This document shows positions 1 through 6,795 of a stretch of DNA of 18,026 bases, one piece after another (position 1 is the first letter of the stretch; every line of letters starts with the position of its first letter). Below the pieces are notes generated by a model. The model saw only the letters and a program-made list of their open reading frames with translations. It was not told the origin of the DNA and ran no database searches. Origin of the DNA: Thermosulfurimonas sp. (lineage in GTDB: Bacteria > Desulfobacterota > Thermodesulfobacteria > Thermodesulfobacteriales > Thermodesulfobacteriaceae); assembly GCA_015487645.1 (NCBI GenBank), contig WFPH01000108.1:1-18026 (forward strand). Direction: 5' to 3'. A program made the translations under genes and the position numbers.

Positions 1-1
1 T

Positions 2-283
2 GTCTTGGGGGTCTTCTGGCGGCGGACCACCAAAGAGGGCGCGATTGCGGGTATGCTTTCGGGTATCATCTTCACCGCGGGATACATCATCTACTTCAAG
101 TTCATCAATCCCGCGGCCAATAACCCGGCCCACTGGTGGTTCGGTATCTCCCCCGAAGGTATCGGCATGATCGGTATGATCATCAACTTTGTAGTGACCA
201 CGGTAATCTCCATCCTCACCAAAGAGCCTCCTAAAGAAGTCCAGGAGATGGTCCTCAACCTTCGCTATCCCAAAGAGATGTAA
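2..283 (+). CDS. Sodium:solute symporter, C-terminal part (partial)
   Basis: This is the last ~93 codons of a gene that begins outside the window; the frame is open from position 2 to a TAA at 281-283. The visible part has two hydrophobic segments (about GMLSGIIFTAGYIIYF and GMIGMIINFVVTTVISIL) separated by a short loop containing NNPAHWWFGISPEGIG, followed by a charged cytoplasmic tail ending LRYPKEM. The lead-in VFWRRTTKEGAIAGM followed by a membrane segment is typical of the SSS family (ActP/PutP-like, TC 2.A.21), in particular the acetate or short monocarboxylate symporters found in anaerobic Proteobacteria. Such proteins import a solute with Na+ across the inner membrane. The substrate cannot be decided from this fragment; acetate is only the likeliest guess. 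A strong intrinsic terminator follows at 310-340. Confidence 0.8.
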   Translation, partial: VLGVFWRRTTKEGAIAGMLSGIIFTAGYIIYFKFINPAANNPAHWWFGISPEGIGMIGMIINFVVTTVISILTKEPPKEVQEMVLNLRYPKEM

Positions 284-309
284 TCTTCCAGGATAGTGGT
301 AAGATCTAC

Positions 310-340
310 GGGGAGGGTCTTTAGACCCTCCCCTTTTATT
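310..340 (+). terminator. Intrinsic terminator of the symporter gene
   Basis: A perfect 10-bp stem, GGGGAGGGTC (310-319) and GACCCTCCCC (324-333), with a TTTA loop is followed by TTTTATTT. It should end the symporter transcript. The stem ends only 15 bases before the folC start codon, which is unusual (see findings). Confidence 0.9.
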
Positions 341-348
341 TGCAAGCC

Positions 349-1623
349 ATGCACTTCGAAGAAGCTCTTACCTGGTTAAACCAACACCAGTTTCACGGGA
401 TCAAACCGGGGCTCGAGCGGATCTCGACCCTGCTCGCGGCTCTAAATCATCCGGAAAAGAACTATCCCTGTGTGCATCTAGCCGGCACCAACGGCAAAGG
501 TTCCACGGCCGCCATCCTAGCTACGGTCCTTTCCGCCCACGGCCTCCGGACCGGTCTTTACACCTCGCCCCACCTGGTCTCGGTCACCGAACGTTTCCGC
601 ATTAACGGGCAGGAGATCCCCCCGGAGCGACTGGCTGAAGTCCTTACCCGGCTGCGCCGCAAGGTCGAGGCCCTTGGCCTTCCGATCACCTATTTTGAAA
701 TCACCACCGCCGCGGCCTTTCTCTATTTTGCAGAAGAAAAGGTAGATGTGGCCGTCATCGAATGCGGTCTCGGCGGACGGCTCGACGCCACTAATGTGTG
801 TCGACCCGTGGTCTCGGTAATTACCTCCGTGGCCCGGGATCACACCGCCTATCTGGGGCGGACCTTATGGCAAATTGCCTTCGAGAAAGCCGGTATCATC
901 AAGAGCGAGGTTCCGGTAGTGGTGGGCAAACTCCCTCCGGAAGCCCGCAGGGTGATCCTGGCCAAAGCCCAGAATGTGCGAAGCCCTCTTTACCTGTGGC
1001 ATCGGGATTTTCAGATCCGAAGGGCCCCCGAAGGGTTCCGCTACCGCGGCCTCCGGCATGTCCTGAAGGACCTGGACTTCTCCCTTGAAGGCGAATTTCA
1101 GAAATACAATCTAGGCACGGCCCTGGCCACCCTGGAGGTCCTGGAGAGTCAAGGCTTTCCCTTCGAAGAGGCCGTGGTACGCAAAGCCCTTAAAGCAGTC
1201 GCCTGGCCCGGACGTTTCGAATACCTTTCCCTGGGCCCTGGTCTCATCCTCGACGGAGCCCATAACGAGGAAGGAGTGGCTGCCCTCTTGCGGTCTCTGG
1301 ATCTGAAGGGGGTCCGGAAATACACCCTTATTTTTGGAGCCACCAATGAGGGAGGAGAAAAACCCTATCTCCGTATGTTAAGGAAACTAGCCCCTCGGGC
1401 GCAGGCTATCTTCCTTTGCGAGCCTCCGGGGCCCAGAAATCCCGTAAGCCTGGAGGAATGGCGAAGAACCCTCTCGCCTGAAGGCTGGCCCAGCGTGTCT
1501 TTCTCCCGGACACCTCAGGAAGCCCTATCCAAGGCCCTTTCTCTGGGTTTGCCCGTGGTGGTGACGGGATCGCTTTACCTCGTAGGAGCCTTACGGAAAC
1601 TCGTTCAACAAGACTCTCGGTAA
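349..1623 (+). CDS. folC: Bifunctional dihydrofolate / folylpolyglutamate synthase
   Basis: FolC is a cytoplasmic ATP-dependent ligase. It joins glutamate to dihydropteroate to give dihydrofolate, then extends the polyglutamate tail of folates. The 424-residue product has the expected family length and motifs: the N-terminal FHGIKPGLERI region, the P-loop GTNGKGS at residues 46-52, YTSPHLVSVTERFRING, the metal/ATP motif GLGGRLDATN, FEKAGIIK, and in the C-terminal ligase domain LDGAHNEEG (usually DGAHNP) and FGATNEGG. ATG 349 is preferred because the protein then begins at the usual MHFEEAL position; TTG 340 in the same frame falls inside the terminator T-run. No Shine-Dalgarno sequence precedes either start. 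Downstream it converges on an ammonium transporter, and the two share a bidirectional terminator. It could in principle be monofunctional, since sequence alone does not separate the two activities. Confidence 0.93.
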   Translation: MHFEEALTWLNQHQFHGIKPGLERISTLLAALNHPEKNYPCVHLAGTNGKGSTAAILATVLSAHGLRTGLYTSPHLVSVTERFRINGQEIPPERLAEVLTRLRRKVEALGLPITYFEITTAAAFLYFAEEKVDVAVIECGLGGRLDATNVCRPVVSVITSVARDHTAYLGRTLWQIAFEKAGIIKSEVPVVVGKLPPEARRVILAKAQNVRSPLYLWHRDFQIRRAPEGFRYRGLRHVLKDLDFSLEGEFQKYNLGTALATLEVLESQGFPFEEAVVRKALKAVAWPGRFEYLSLGPGLILDGAHNEEGVAALLRSLDLKGVRKYTLIFGATNEGGEKPYLRMLRKLAPRAQAIFLCEPPGPRNPVSLEEWRRTLSPEGWPSVSFSRTPQEALSKALSLGLPVVVTGSLYLVGALRKLVQQDSR

Positions 1624-1644
1624 AGGAACCGAAAAGTGGACTTC

Positions 1645-1675
1645 AAAAAAGAGGGGGGCCTGGCCCCCCTCTTTT
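1645..1675. terminator. Bidirectional terminator between folC and amt
   Basis: An A-run (1645-1650) precedes the stem GAGGGGGGCC (1651-1660) and GGCCCCCCTC (1662-1671), with TTTT after it. The geometry gives a U-tract on both strands, so it can end folC (+) and the downstream ammonium transporter gene (-). Confidence 0.88.
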
Positions 1676-1684
1676 ACCCCAGCT

Positions 1685-2863
1685 TTATCCCAGCACGTAG
1701 GCTTCTTCTCCGTGTTCGGCGATGTCCAGGCCGGTAACCTCCATCTCTTCATCCACCCTGAGACCCACGACAATGTCCACCACCTTGGCCAGGATGAAGG
1801 TGGCTACCAGAGTATAGAGCACGGTAGCTCCCACTCCGATGACCTGAGCGGAAAACCTCACCTGGGTCGAAAGGAGCCCGGCGCACAGGGTGCCCAGGAT
1901 TCCTCCGACTCCGTGGATGCCTACCACATCCAGAGCGTCGTCGTAACCGAGACGGTTTTTGGCCAGAACCGCAGTGTAACATATAATACCGGCCAGGGCT
2001 CCTATGAGAACCGCCGCTTGGGTCCCCACGAAACCCGCAGCCGGTGTAATGGTGGCCAGTCCGGCGATAGCTCCACTGCAGGCCCCGAGGGTGGTAGGCT
2101 TACCCTGATTGAGCTTCTCCACCACCACCCAGGCCAGCATGGCGGTGGCTGCCGCCACGTGGGTGTTGATGAAGGCCTGAATCGCAGTGTTGTTCACCGC
2201 CAGCGCGCTCCCGGCATTGAACCCGAACCACCCGAACCAGAGAAGTCCGGTCCCGATAACCGTAAGGGGGAGATTATGAGGGATAAATGGTTCCCGCCGG
2301 ACGCCTTTCCTGGGCCCCACCATAAGGGCCATTACCAGGGCCGCCACACCGCAGCTGGCGTGCACCACCAGTCCTCCGGCAAAATCGAGCACCCCCAGTT
2401 TCGAAAGCCAGCCCCCACCCCAGATCCAGTGACAGAGCGGGTTGTAAACCACCAGTGCCCAGAGGAGGCTAAAAAGGACAAAAGCCCCAAAACGGGTCCT
2501 TTCGGCAAAGGCCCCGGTGATGAGGGCCGGAGTGATGATCGCGAACATGGCCTGATAAATCATGAAGACCAGAGCCGGCACCGTGGAAGCGTAGTTCGGG
2601 CTGGGCTCAAAGGTCACTCCTTTTAAGGCCAGATGCTTGAGGCTCCCAATGATCCCATGCACATCCGGACCGAAGGAGAGGCTATAGCCCACATAGATCC
2701 ACTCCAGTGTGACGAGAGAAATCATGATAAGACTCTGGATAATGACCGAAAGGACATTCTTGCGTCTGACAAGTCCCCCGTAAAAGACCGCTAGAGCCGG
2801 CGTCATTAAAAGGACTAAAGCCGCCGAAACCAGGAGAAACAGGGTATCGCCTTTGTCCACCAT
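1685..2863 (-). CDS. amt: Ammonium transporter, downstream paralogue
   Basis: This is an inner-membrane ammonium channel of the Amt/MEP/Rh family, 392 residues with about eleven hydrophobic segments. The family's key positions are in place: Phe107 and Trp148 near the outer gate, Asp160 in DFAGG, the pore twin histidines His168 (VVHASCG) and His317 (GIHGVGG), and the WFGWFGFNAGSAL segment. The C-terminal tail GLDIAEHGEEAY resembles the cytoplasmic tail that binds the PII protein GlnK. The start is ATG 2863, not GTG 2872: GGGGAGGT sits 7-8 bases before the ATG but directly abuts the GTG. The gene lies 223 bases downstream of a second amt on the same strand and has its own sigma-54-like motif. 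No glnK/glnB is adjacent. Confidence 0.95.
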   Translation of the reverse strand: MVDKGDTLFLLVSAALVLLMTPALAVFYGGLVRRKNVLSVIIQSLIMISLVTLEWIYVGYSLSFGPDVHGIIGSLKHLALKGVTFEPSPNYASTVPALVFMIYQAMFAIITPALITGAFAERTRFGAFVLFSLLWALVVYNPLCHWIWGGGWLSKLGVLDFAGGLVVHASCGVAALVMALMVGPRKGVRREPFIPHNLPLTVIGTGLLWFGWFGFNAGSALAVNNTAIQAFINTHVAAATAMLAWVVVEKLNQGKPTTLGACSGAIAGLATITPAAGFVGTQAAVLIGALAGIICYTAVLAKNRLGYDDALDVVGIHGVGGILGTLCAGLLSTQVRFSAQVIGVGATVLYTLVATFILAKVVDIVVGLRVDEEMEVTGLDIAEHGEEAYVLG

Positions 2864-2895
2864 GCGGAACACCTCCCCGTTTTTCCAGAACTTCT

Positions 2896-2911
2896 AACAA
2901 GATCGATGCCA
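2896..2911 (-). promoter_or_regulatory. Possible sigma-54 promoter of downstream amt
   Basis: The minus-strand sequence TGGCATCGATCTTGTT matches the sigma-54 consensus TGGCACG-N4-TTGCW at TGGCA and TTG, but has GT rather than the usual GC at -12. It ends 33 bases before the ATG. The better motif of the upstream amt has the same spacing (36 bases), which is the main reason to take it seriously. Confidence 0.45.
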
Positions 2912-2951
2912 TCCTTTTTCTCCTCTCCGGGGAGGCGTTCCGCTTATCTAA

Positions 2952-2975
2952 GGCTTGCCTTTCAAAGGCCAAGCC
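2952..2975. repeat. 24-bp near-perfect inverted repeat upstream of amt
   Basis: Arms GGCTTG and CAAGCC pair perfectly, and the inner CCTTT/AAAGG pair continues after one bulged base. The element is not followed by a T-run on either strand, so it is unlikely to be a terminator. It sits roughly 80 bases upstream of the start site expected from the sigma-54-like motif at 2896-2911, a usual place for an enhancer-binding activator. A weaker sigma-54-like match (TGGCTTGGCCTTTGAA, minus) overlaps it at 2961-2976. Its function is inferred. Confidence 0.45.
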
Positions 2976-3086
2976 ATTTTCCGAATCTTATTTTTCACAT
3001 TTTTGTTTTCTGCTCGATCTAAAGTCCACCACTTCTCCCCCCGCATATTCTTATGTTTTAAGCCTTAAAGGACTTTTACTATTTTG

Positions 3087-4301
3087 TTATAAGCTGTAGC
3101 CGGTTTCACGATGCTGGGTAAGATCAAGCCCCTGGATCTCGTCTTCTCTTTCCACCCTGAGACCCACGAGGACATCCACCAGCTTGAGGAGCACCCAAGA
3201 GAGCAGGAAACAGAACAGGGCACCAGCCGCGGCCCCGACCAACTGCACTCCGAACTGCCGCAGGTTCCCGAAGATGAGCCCATCGGCACCCGCGGCATTG
3301 ATGGCCTTGGAAGCGAAGATTCCAGTGGCCAGGGCCCCCCAGAAACCACCCACTCCGTGCACCCCCACTACATCGAGAGCGTCGTCATAGCCGAGACGGT
3401 TTTTGGCCAGAACCGCTCCATAACAAACCACTCCAGCCAGGGCCCCTATAATCACCGAAGCCCAGAGCGGCACGAACCCGGCCGCCGGCGTAATGGCCAC
3501 CAGTCCGGCCACCGCCCCGGAGGCCGCTCCCAGGGTGGTTGGGGCCCCCTGAAAGATCCATTCCGCAACCATCCAGGTAAGGGCCGCAAGCCCTGCAGCC
3601 ATGTGCGTATTCATAAAAGCCTGTACCGCTACGCCGTCTGCCGCAAGGGCGCTTCCGGCATTGAACCCGAACCACCCGAACCAGAGCAACCCGGCCCCGA
3701 GGAGAGTAAGGGGCAGATTGTGAGGGTGGATGGGCTCACGCCGATAACCGATGCGCGGACCGATGACCAAAGCGGCAGCCAGAGCGGAGGCCCCGGAGGC
3801 GATGTGGATCACCGTACCCCCGGCAAAGTCCAGCGCTCCCATCTTACCCAACCAGCCACCACCCCACACCCAGTGACACAGAGGAACATACACTAGAGTA
3901 AACCATAAACCTACAAAAATGAGATAAGCCGAAAAACGCATCCTCTCCGCGAAGGCCCCGGTGATGAGGGCCGGGGTGATGACCGCGAACATGAGCTGAA
4001 AGGCCGCAAAGAGGAGATGGGGAATATTTTCGGCCGCCGGGGCCGGCCCCAATCCCACCCCCCTAAAGAAGAGATACGAAAAATCTCCGATAACCGAGCC
4101 ATGATCCGGACCGAAGGCCAGACTGTAGCCGTAAACAAACCAGAGAAGACTTATCAGACCCAGACAGATGAAGACTTGGAGAGAAATGGAGAGTACATTC
4201 TTGGCCCGCACCAGGCCCCCATAAAAGAGGGCCAGCCCCGGAGTCATCAACATCACCAGGGCCGTAGACACCAACATCCATACCACATCCGCACCCTTCA
4301 T
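3087..4301 (-). CDS. amt: Ammonium transporter, upstream paralogue
   Basis: This is a second Amt-family ammonium channel, 404 residues, clearly paralogous to the gene downstream. It contains TPGLALFYGGLVRAKNVLS, ITPALITGAFAER, PLCHWVWGGGWL, the first pore histidine at about residue 166 in DFAGGTVIHIASG, WFGWFGFNAGSALA and the second histidine in DVVGVHGVGG. The tail GLDLTQHRETGYSL keeps the PII-binding-like pattern. ATG 4301 is preferred over ATG 4328 because GGGAGGT lies five bases before it, and because the product then aligns with the N-terminus of the other copy. It differs from that copy in a longer, Ala/Gly-rich loop before the last helix (SKAINAAGADGLIFGNL). A near-consensus sigma-54 promoter precedes it. 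Confidence 0.95.
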   Translation of the reverse strand: MKGADVVWMLVSTALVMLMTPGLALFYGGLVRAKNVLSISLQVFICLGLISLLWFVYGYSLAFGPDHGSVIGDFSYLFFRGVGLGPAPAAENIPHLLFAAFQLMFAVITPALITGAFAERMRFSAYLIFVGLWFTLVYVPLCHWVWGGGWLGKMGALDFAGGTVIHIASGASALAAALVIGPRIGYRREPIHPHNLPLTLLGAGLLWFGWFGFNAGSALAADGVAVQAFMNTHMAAGLAALTWMVAEWIFQGAPTTLGAASGAVAGLVAITPAAGFVPLWASVIIGALAGVVCYGAVLAKNRLGYDDALDVVGVHGVGGFWGALATGIFASKAINAAGADGLIFGNLRQFGVQLVGAAAGALFCFLLSWVLLKLVDVLVGLRVEREDEIQGLDLTQHRETGYSL

Positions 4302-4336
4302 ACTTACCTCCCATTCCAGTTTTGTCATTTAAAGGA

Positions 4337-4352
4337 TGCAATAACCATACCA
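4337..4352 (-). promoter_or_regulatory. Sigma-54 promoter of upstream amt
   Basis: The minus strand reads TGGTATGGTTATTGCA, against the sigma-54 consensus TGGCACG-N4-TTGCW. The invariant GG and GC are separated by exactly 10 bases and the -12 element TTGCA is perfect. The predicted start site is near 4325, giving a leader of about 24 bases that carries the GGGAGGT ribosome site. Sigma-54 control is standard for ammonium transport and implies an NtrC-type activator encoded elsewhere. Confidence 0.75.
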
Positions 4353-4403
4353 AAATGAAAAATTTAATCTCGATGCCACTTTCAGGCCCGAACCAATGGG
4401 AAA

Positions 4404-4432
4404 TTGATAATCGATAATTACAAAACTGTTAT
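4404..4432 (+). promoter_or_regulatory. Weak sigma-70-like promoter candidate before radical SAM gene
   Basis: TTGATA (4404-4409) and TGTTAT (4427-4432) are separated by 17 bases in an AT-rich stretch that contrasts with the GC-rich genes. The same stretch holds a short tandem repeat, GATAATC/GATAATT (4406-4419). This 206-base divergent interval shows no ORF of its own. Confidence 0.28.
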
Positions 4433-4507
4433 TTATTTCTAAACGATATTACAATATTGATTGGAAGGTTGGGGACCAAAGAAAAGGGGGATAAATTAAA
4501 GGATAGT

Positions 4508-5800
4508 GTGAAGCTCTATCCTCATCCCGAGGGAAGGCCGCGGCTCCTTTTTGCCGATCCCGCGGGGCGAATCTATGATCATCCGGAACTTTACGCCCTG
4601 GGGCTTTCGGGCTACGACCTGGTGCTTCCCGAAGCCGAAGAGTTTATTCCCCTTCCCGAGGGGTCGGCCCTCTACGTGCTTCCCGACCGACATCCTGTGG
4701 GGCTTGATCCCCGCACGGAGACCCCGGTGGCCCTTTATGAAAACCCTTTCCGCCCCGGGGAGCCGGCCTTCGCGGTGGCAGCCTTCCTGGCCCCGGCCCA
4801 CACCCAGCTCTACCTTGCCCCGTATGAGCCAGCTCGTGAAGACCTTTCTCCGCTCCCCCTGTATTCCTATGCCTGTGTGGGCTGGTGGCAGGGCCGATTC
4901 TGGGCCACGGCCTTCCGTTCGGACTGGGACATAAGACAGGAAGCCCGCCTCTTCGATCCTGAACGCCTCGAAGCCGCAGCCGCCAGGAAACTCGCGCAAT
5001 ACCCCCGCAACCGCCTGGTCCGACACCTGGTGGAAAACTGCGTCCAGCGTTATCAGTGCCCGGCCGCCCGGAACTTCGTCTTGGGACGCTTCGAGGCCCC
5101 AATACCCGTCTCCCCGAGCTGCAATGCTCGCTGTTTGGGCTGTCTTTCCGAACAACCCGCAACCGGGCCCCACGTCGCCCAAGATAGGATCACCTTTGTT
5201 CCCACCCCGGAAGAAATCGCAGAGGCCATGGGACCCCACTTGAAGCGTCCCGGGCCGGTCATGGTCTCCTTCGGGCAGGGGTGCGAAGGCGACCCCCTAC
5301 TACAGGCCAAAGTCATAGAGAAAGCCATTGTTTTGATACGCAAGGTCACCTCCAGGGGGACGATCAACCTCAACACCAACGGAAGCCTCCCGGAAGCCCT
5401 CGAGCGCCTAGCTCGGGCGGGCCTTGACAGCGTGCGTATCAGCTTGGCCAGCGCCCGTGAGTACTACCATCGGGCTTACTTCCGGTCCAAGGGCTGGGGA
5501 CTGGAAGAGGTGCGTGAAAGTATCCGGAGGATGAAAAGATATCGAAGGTTCGTTTCCCTCAATTATTTCATCTTTCCGGGTTTTACCGACGAAAGGGAGG
5601 AACTGGAGGCCTTAAGTGAGATCCTGGCCCTAGGAGTGGACTTTCTCCAGCTCCGCAACTTCGCCATTGAGCCCCTCTGGTTCCTCGAAAAAATTGGGTA
5701 TCGGCCGGGAGAAAGCCTGGGACTTCGCACCTTCCTTAAGGAATTAAGGAAGCGTTTCCCCGGACTGCGTTTCGGCTACTTCAATCCTTACTTACGTTGA
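4508..5800 (+). CDS. Radical SAM protein of unknown function
   Basis: The 430-residue product contains a radical SAM core. Cys205, Cys209 and Cys212 form the CX3CX2C motif (SPSCNARCLGC) that binds the [4Fe-4S] cluster, followed by SFGQGCEGDPLL in the place of the usual GGEP-type SAM-binding strand, then LNTNGSLP and DSVRISLASA. About 195 N-terminal residues match no family I recognise. They are rich in Pro, Tyr and Leu (LYPHPEGRPRLLFADP) and end with Cys178-X5-Cys184 (NCVQRYQC), a possible extra metal or cluster site. No SPASM-type cysteine tail is present. GTG 4508 is chosen because AAAGGA lies four bases upstream and the first 17 codons from TTG 4457 look non-coding; TTG 4457 (447 residues) remains possible. 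It is divergent from amt and followed by a tRNA on the other strand, so context says little about substrate. Confidence 0.85.
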   Translation: MKLYPHPEGRPRLLFADPAGRIYDHPELYALGLSGYDLVLPEAEEFIPLPEGSALYVLPDRHPVGLDPRTETPVALYENPFRPGEPAFAVAAFLAPAHTQLYLAPYEPAREDLSPLPLYSYACVGWWQGRFWATAFRSDWDIRQEARLFDPERLEAAAARKLAQYPRNRLVRHLVENCVQRYQCPAARNFVLGRFEAPIPVSPSCNARCLGCLSEQPATGPHVAQDRITFVPTPEEIAEAMGPHLKRPGPVMVSFGQGCEGDPLLQAKVIEKAIVLIRKVTSRGTINLNTNGSLPEALERLARAGLDSVRISLASAREYYHRAYFRSKGWGLEEVRESIRRMKRYRRFVSLNYFIFPGFTDEREELEALSEILALGVDFLQLRNFAIEPLWFLEKIGYRPGESLGLRTFLKELRKRFPGLRFGYFNPYLR

Positions 5801-5960
5801 AAAACAACGCCAAACGCGATTCTAGCAAGGTGGTCTTGGTTTTTATTTTGAGTGGAGTTCCCTAGAGCGCAGCCTGAATCACCCCCTTTATTGCGTATCA
5901 TAAGGTTTTCCGCCATTTGTCCCCGGACCGTCCCCAGGAAGGATGAGCGGTTTCTGGAAG

Positions 5961-5975
5961 CCTTGATAATCAAGG
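5961..5975. repeat. Short palindrome downstream of tRNA-Leu
   Basis: CCTTGATAATCAAGG is a 7-bp perfect inverted repeat with one central base. It begins seven bases beyond the tRNA 3' end (minus strand) and could be a processing or weak termination hairpin; no T-run follows. The rest of 5801-5981 has no supported gene. A T-rich stretch, GGTTTTTATTTT near 5837-5848, after a 4-bp CAAG/CTTG stem, may weakly terminate the radical SAM transcript. Confidence 0.35.
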
Positions 5976-5981
5976 GAAAGA

Positions 5982-6068
5982 TGGTGCCGAGGGCGGGACT
6001 CGAACCCGCACGGGGGTATCCCCACTGGATCCTGAATCCAGCGCGTCTACCAATTCCGCCACCTCGGC
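5982..6068 (-). tRNA. tRNA-Leu (CAG)
   Basis: Read on the minus strand, the 87-nt gene has acceptor arms GCCGAGG and CCTCGGC, a D arm (GCGGAATTGGTAGACGC), the anticodon arm CTGGATTCAGGATCCAG with anticodon CAG at 6032-6034, a long variable arm (TGGGGATACCCCCG) typical of class II leucine tRNAs, the T arm GCGGGTTCGAGTCCCGC, discriminator A73, and an encoded CCA end. It reads CUG codons. It sits alone between two plus-strand genes, with no sign of an integrated element at its 3' end. Confidence 0.97.
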
Positions 6069-6079
6069 TCACCTAAAGG

Positions 6080-6106
6080 AGTAAAACGGAAAACCCGGAC
6101 TGTCAA
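6080..6106 (-). promoter_or_regulatory. Promoter candidate for tRNA-Leu
   Basis: A perfect minus-strand -35 box TTGACA (6101-6106) lies 15-17 bases upstream of weak -10 candidates (TTTACT at 6080-6085, or TACTCC two bases on). Initiation would fall just before the tRNA 5' end at 6068. Confidence 0.45.
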
Positions 6107-6158
6107 TCCTAGGGGAGGGAATTGCCAAATGGTCTGCAAAAATTTAAGCTAAGGACAT

Positions 6159-6188
6159 AATCCGAGACCTGGCGAAGGGCTCGGGATT
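6159..6188 (+). repeat. Inverted repeat in the hisB leader
   Basis: AATCCGAG (6159-6166) and CTCGGGATT (6180-6188) can pair with one bulged G around a 13-base loop. The hairpin would end three bases before the AAGGAG ribosome site of hisB, so it could affect translation. I see no His-rich leader peptide or T-box. No strong promoter is visible in 6069-6203; TTGCCA at 6122 with TAAGCT is only a weak candidate. Confidence 0.35.
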
Positions 6189-6203
6189 CTCAAGGAGAAA
6201 AAA

Positions 6204-6779
6204 ATGGCGGAAGTAGAGCGGGTTCGCAAGACGCGAGAGACTTCGGTCCGGGTAAGGCTGGCCCTAGAAGGCCGGCCGGGTGAGATCCGGACGGGAGTGG
6301 GGTTCCTGGATCATATGCTGGAACTTCTGGCTTACCATGGGGGCTTCGGTCTTTCCGTCCAGGCGGAAGGGGATCTGCATGTAGATGCCCATCACACGGT
6401 GGAGGACATAGGGATTACTCTGGGCGAAGCCCTAGCCGAAGTCCTGGGAGAGAGGAAAGGGCTGGCCCGGTACGGGGAGGCCACCATTCCCATGGAAGAG
6501 GCCCTGGCCCAGGTGGTGGTGGACCTGGCCCGGCGGCCTTTCTTCCGTTTTGAAGGGCGTTTTTCCACCGAGAGGGTAGGGCTCTTCGATCTGGAGCTGA
6601 TCCCGGAGTTCCTCAAGGCTCTGGCCATGAACGCCGGGTTCACTCTCCATGTAAGGCTAATTTACGGGGAAAATGCCCACCACATGGCGGAGGCCATTTT
6701 CAAGGCCCTGGCCTATGCCCTGCGAAGGGCGCTCGCCCAGGTGGAAGAAGGCCCTCGATCCACCAAAGGGCTCCTGTAA
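6204..6779 (+). CDS. hisB: Imidazoleglycerol-phosphate dehydratase
   Basis: HisB catalyses the sixth step of histidine biosynthesis, dehydrating imidazole glycerol phosphate to imidazole acetol phosphate in the cytoplasm. The 191-residue product is the monofunctional form, without the phosphatase domain of the enterobacterial fusion. It shows the family's manganese-binding motifs: GFLDHMLELLAYHGGF, DAHHTVEDIGITLGEAL and, near the C-terminus, ENAHHMAEAIFKALA. The ending GPRSTKGLL is typical. AAGGAG lies seven bases before the ATG. It opens a compact plus-strand cluster with a lipoprotein gene 16 bases downstream and then hisA. Confidence 0.97.
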   Translation: MAEVERVRKTRETSVRVRLALEGRPGEIRTGVGFLDHMLELLAYHGGFGLSVQAEGDLHVDAHHTVEDIGITLGEALAEVLGERKGLARYGEATIPMEEALAQVVVDLARRPFFRFEGRFSTERVGLFDLELIPEFLKALAMNAGFTLHVRLIYGENAHHMAEAIFKALAYALRRALAQVEEGPRSTKGLL

Positions 6780-6795
6780 GCCGGCGGAGGAGGAG

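Noticed and set aside
1712..2626. 304-residue plus-strand ORF opposite amt, with similar ones at 3111-3896 and 14372-15049
   Set aside because: They are antisense shadows of well-identified genes, with His/Pro/Gly-rich low-quality composition. The amt antisense ORFs resemble each other only because the amt genes are paralogues.
2682..2972. Minus-strand ORF with an AGGAG-preceded ATG upstream of amt (leader peptide?)
   Set aside because: It runs out of frame through the N-terminus of the amt gene, and its sequence (MASILLEVLEKRGG...) has no conserved look. The AGGAG-ATG overlaps the sigma-54-like motif, so it would lie mostly upstream of the transcript start.
4457..4507. TTG 4457 as the start of the radical SAM gene
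   Set aside because: No ribosome site precedes it, the first 17 codons are AT-rich and unlike the rest of the protein, and GTG 4508 has an AAAGGA site. The choice is not certain.
5961..6068. tRNA-Leu as an integration (att) site
   Set aside because: No duplicated tRNA 3' end, integrase or foreign-looking genes flank it; neighbours are housekeeping genes.
5788..6076. ORFs on both strands across the tRNA-Leu region
   Set aside because: Both translate the tRNA itself (RAGLEPARGYPHWILNPARLPIPPPRLT is a familiar spurious tRNA translation in databases).
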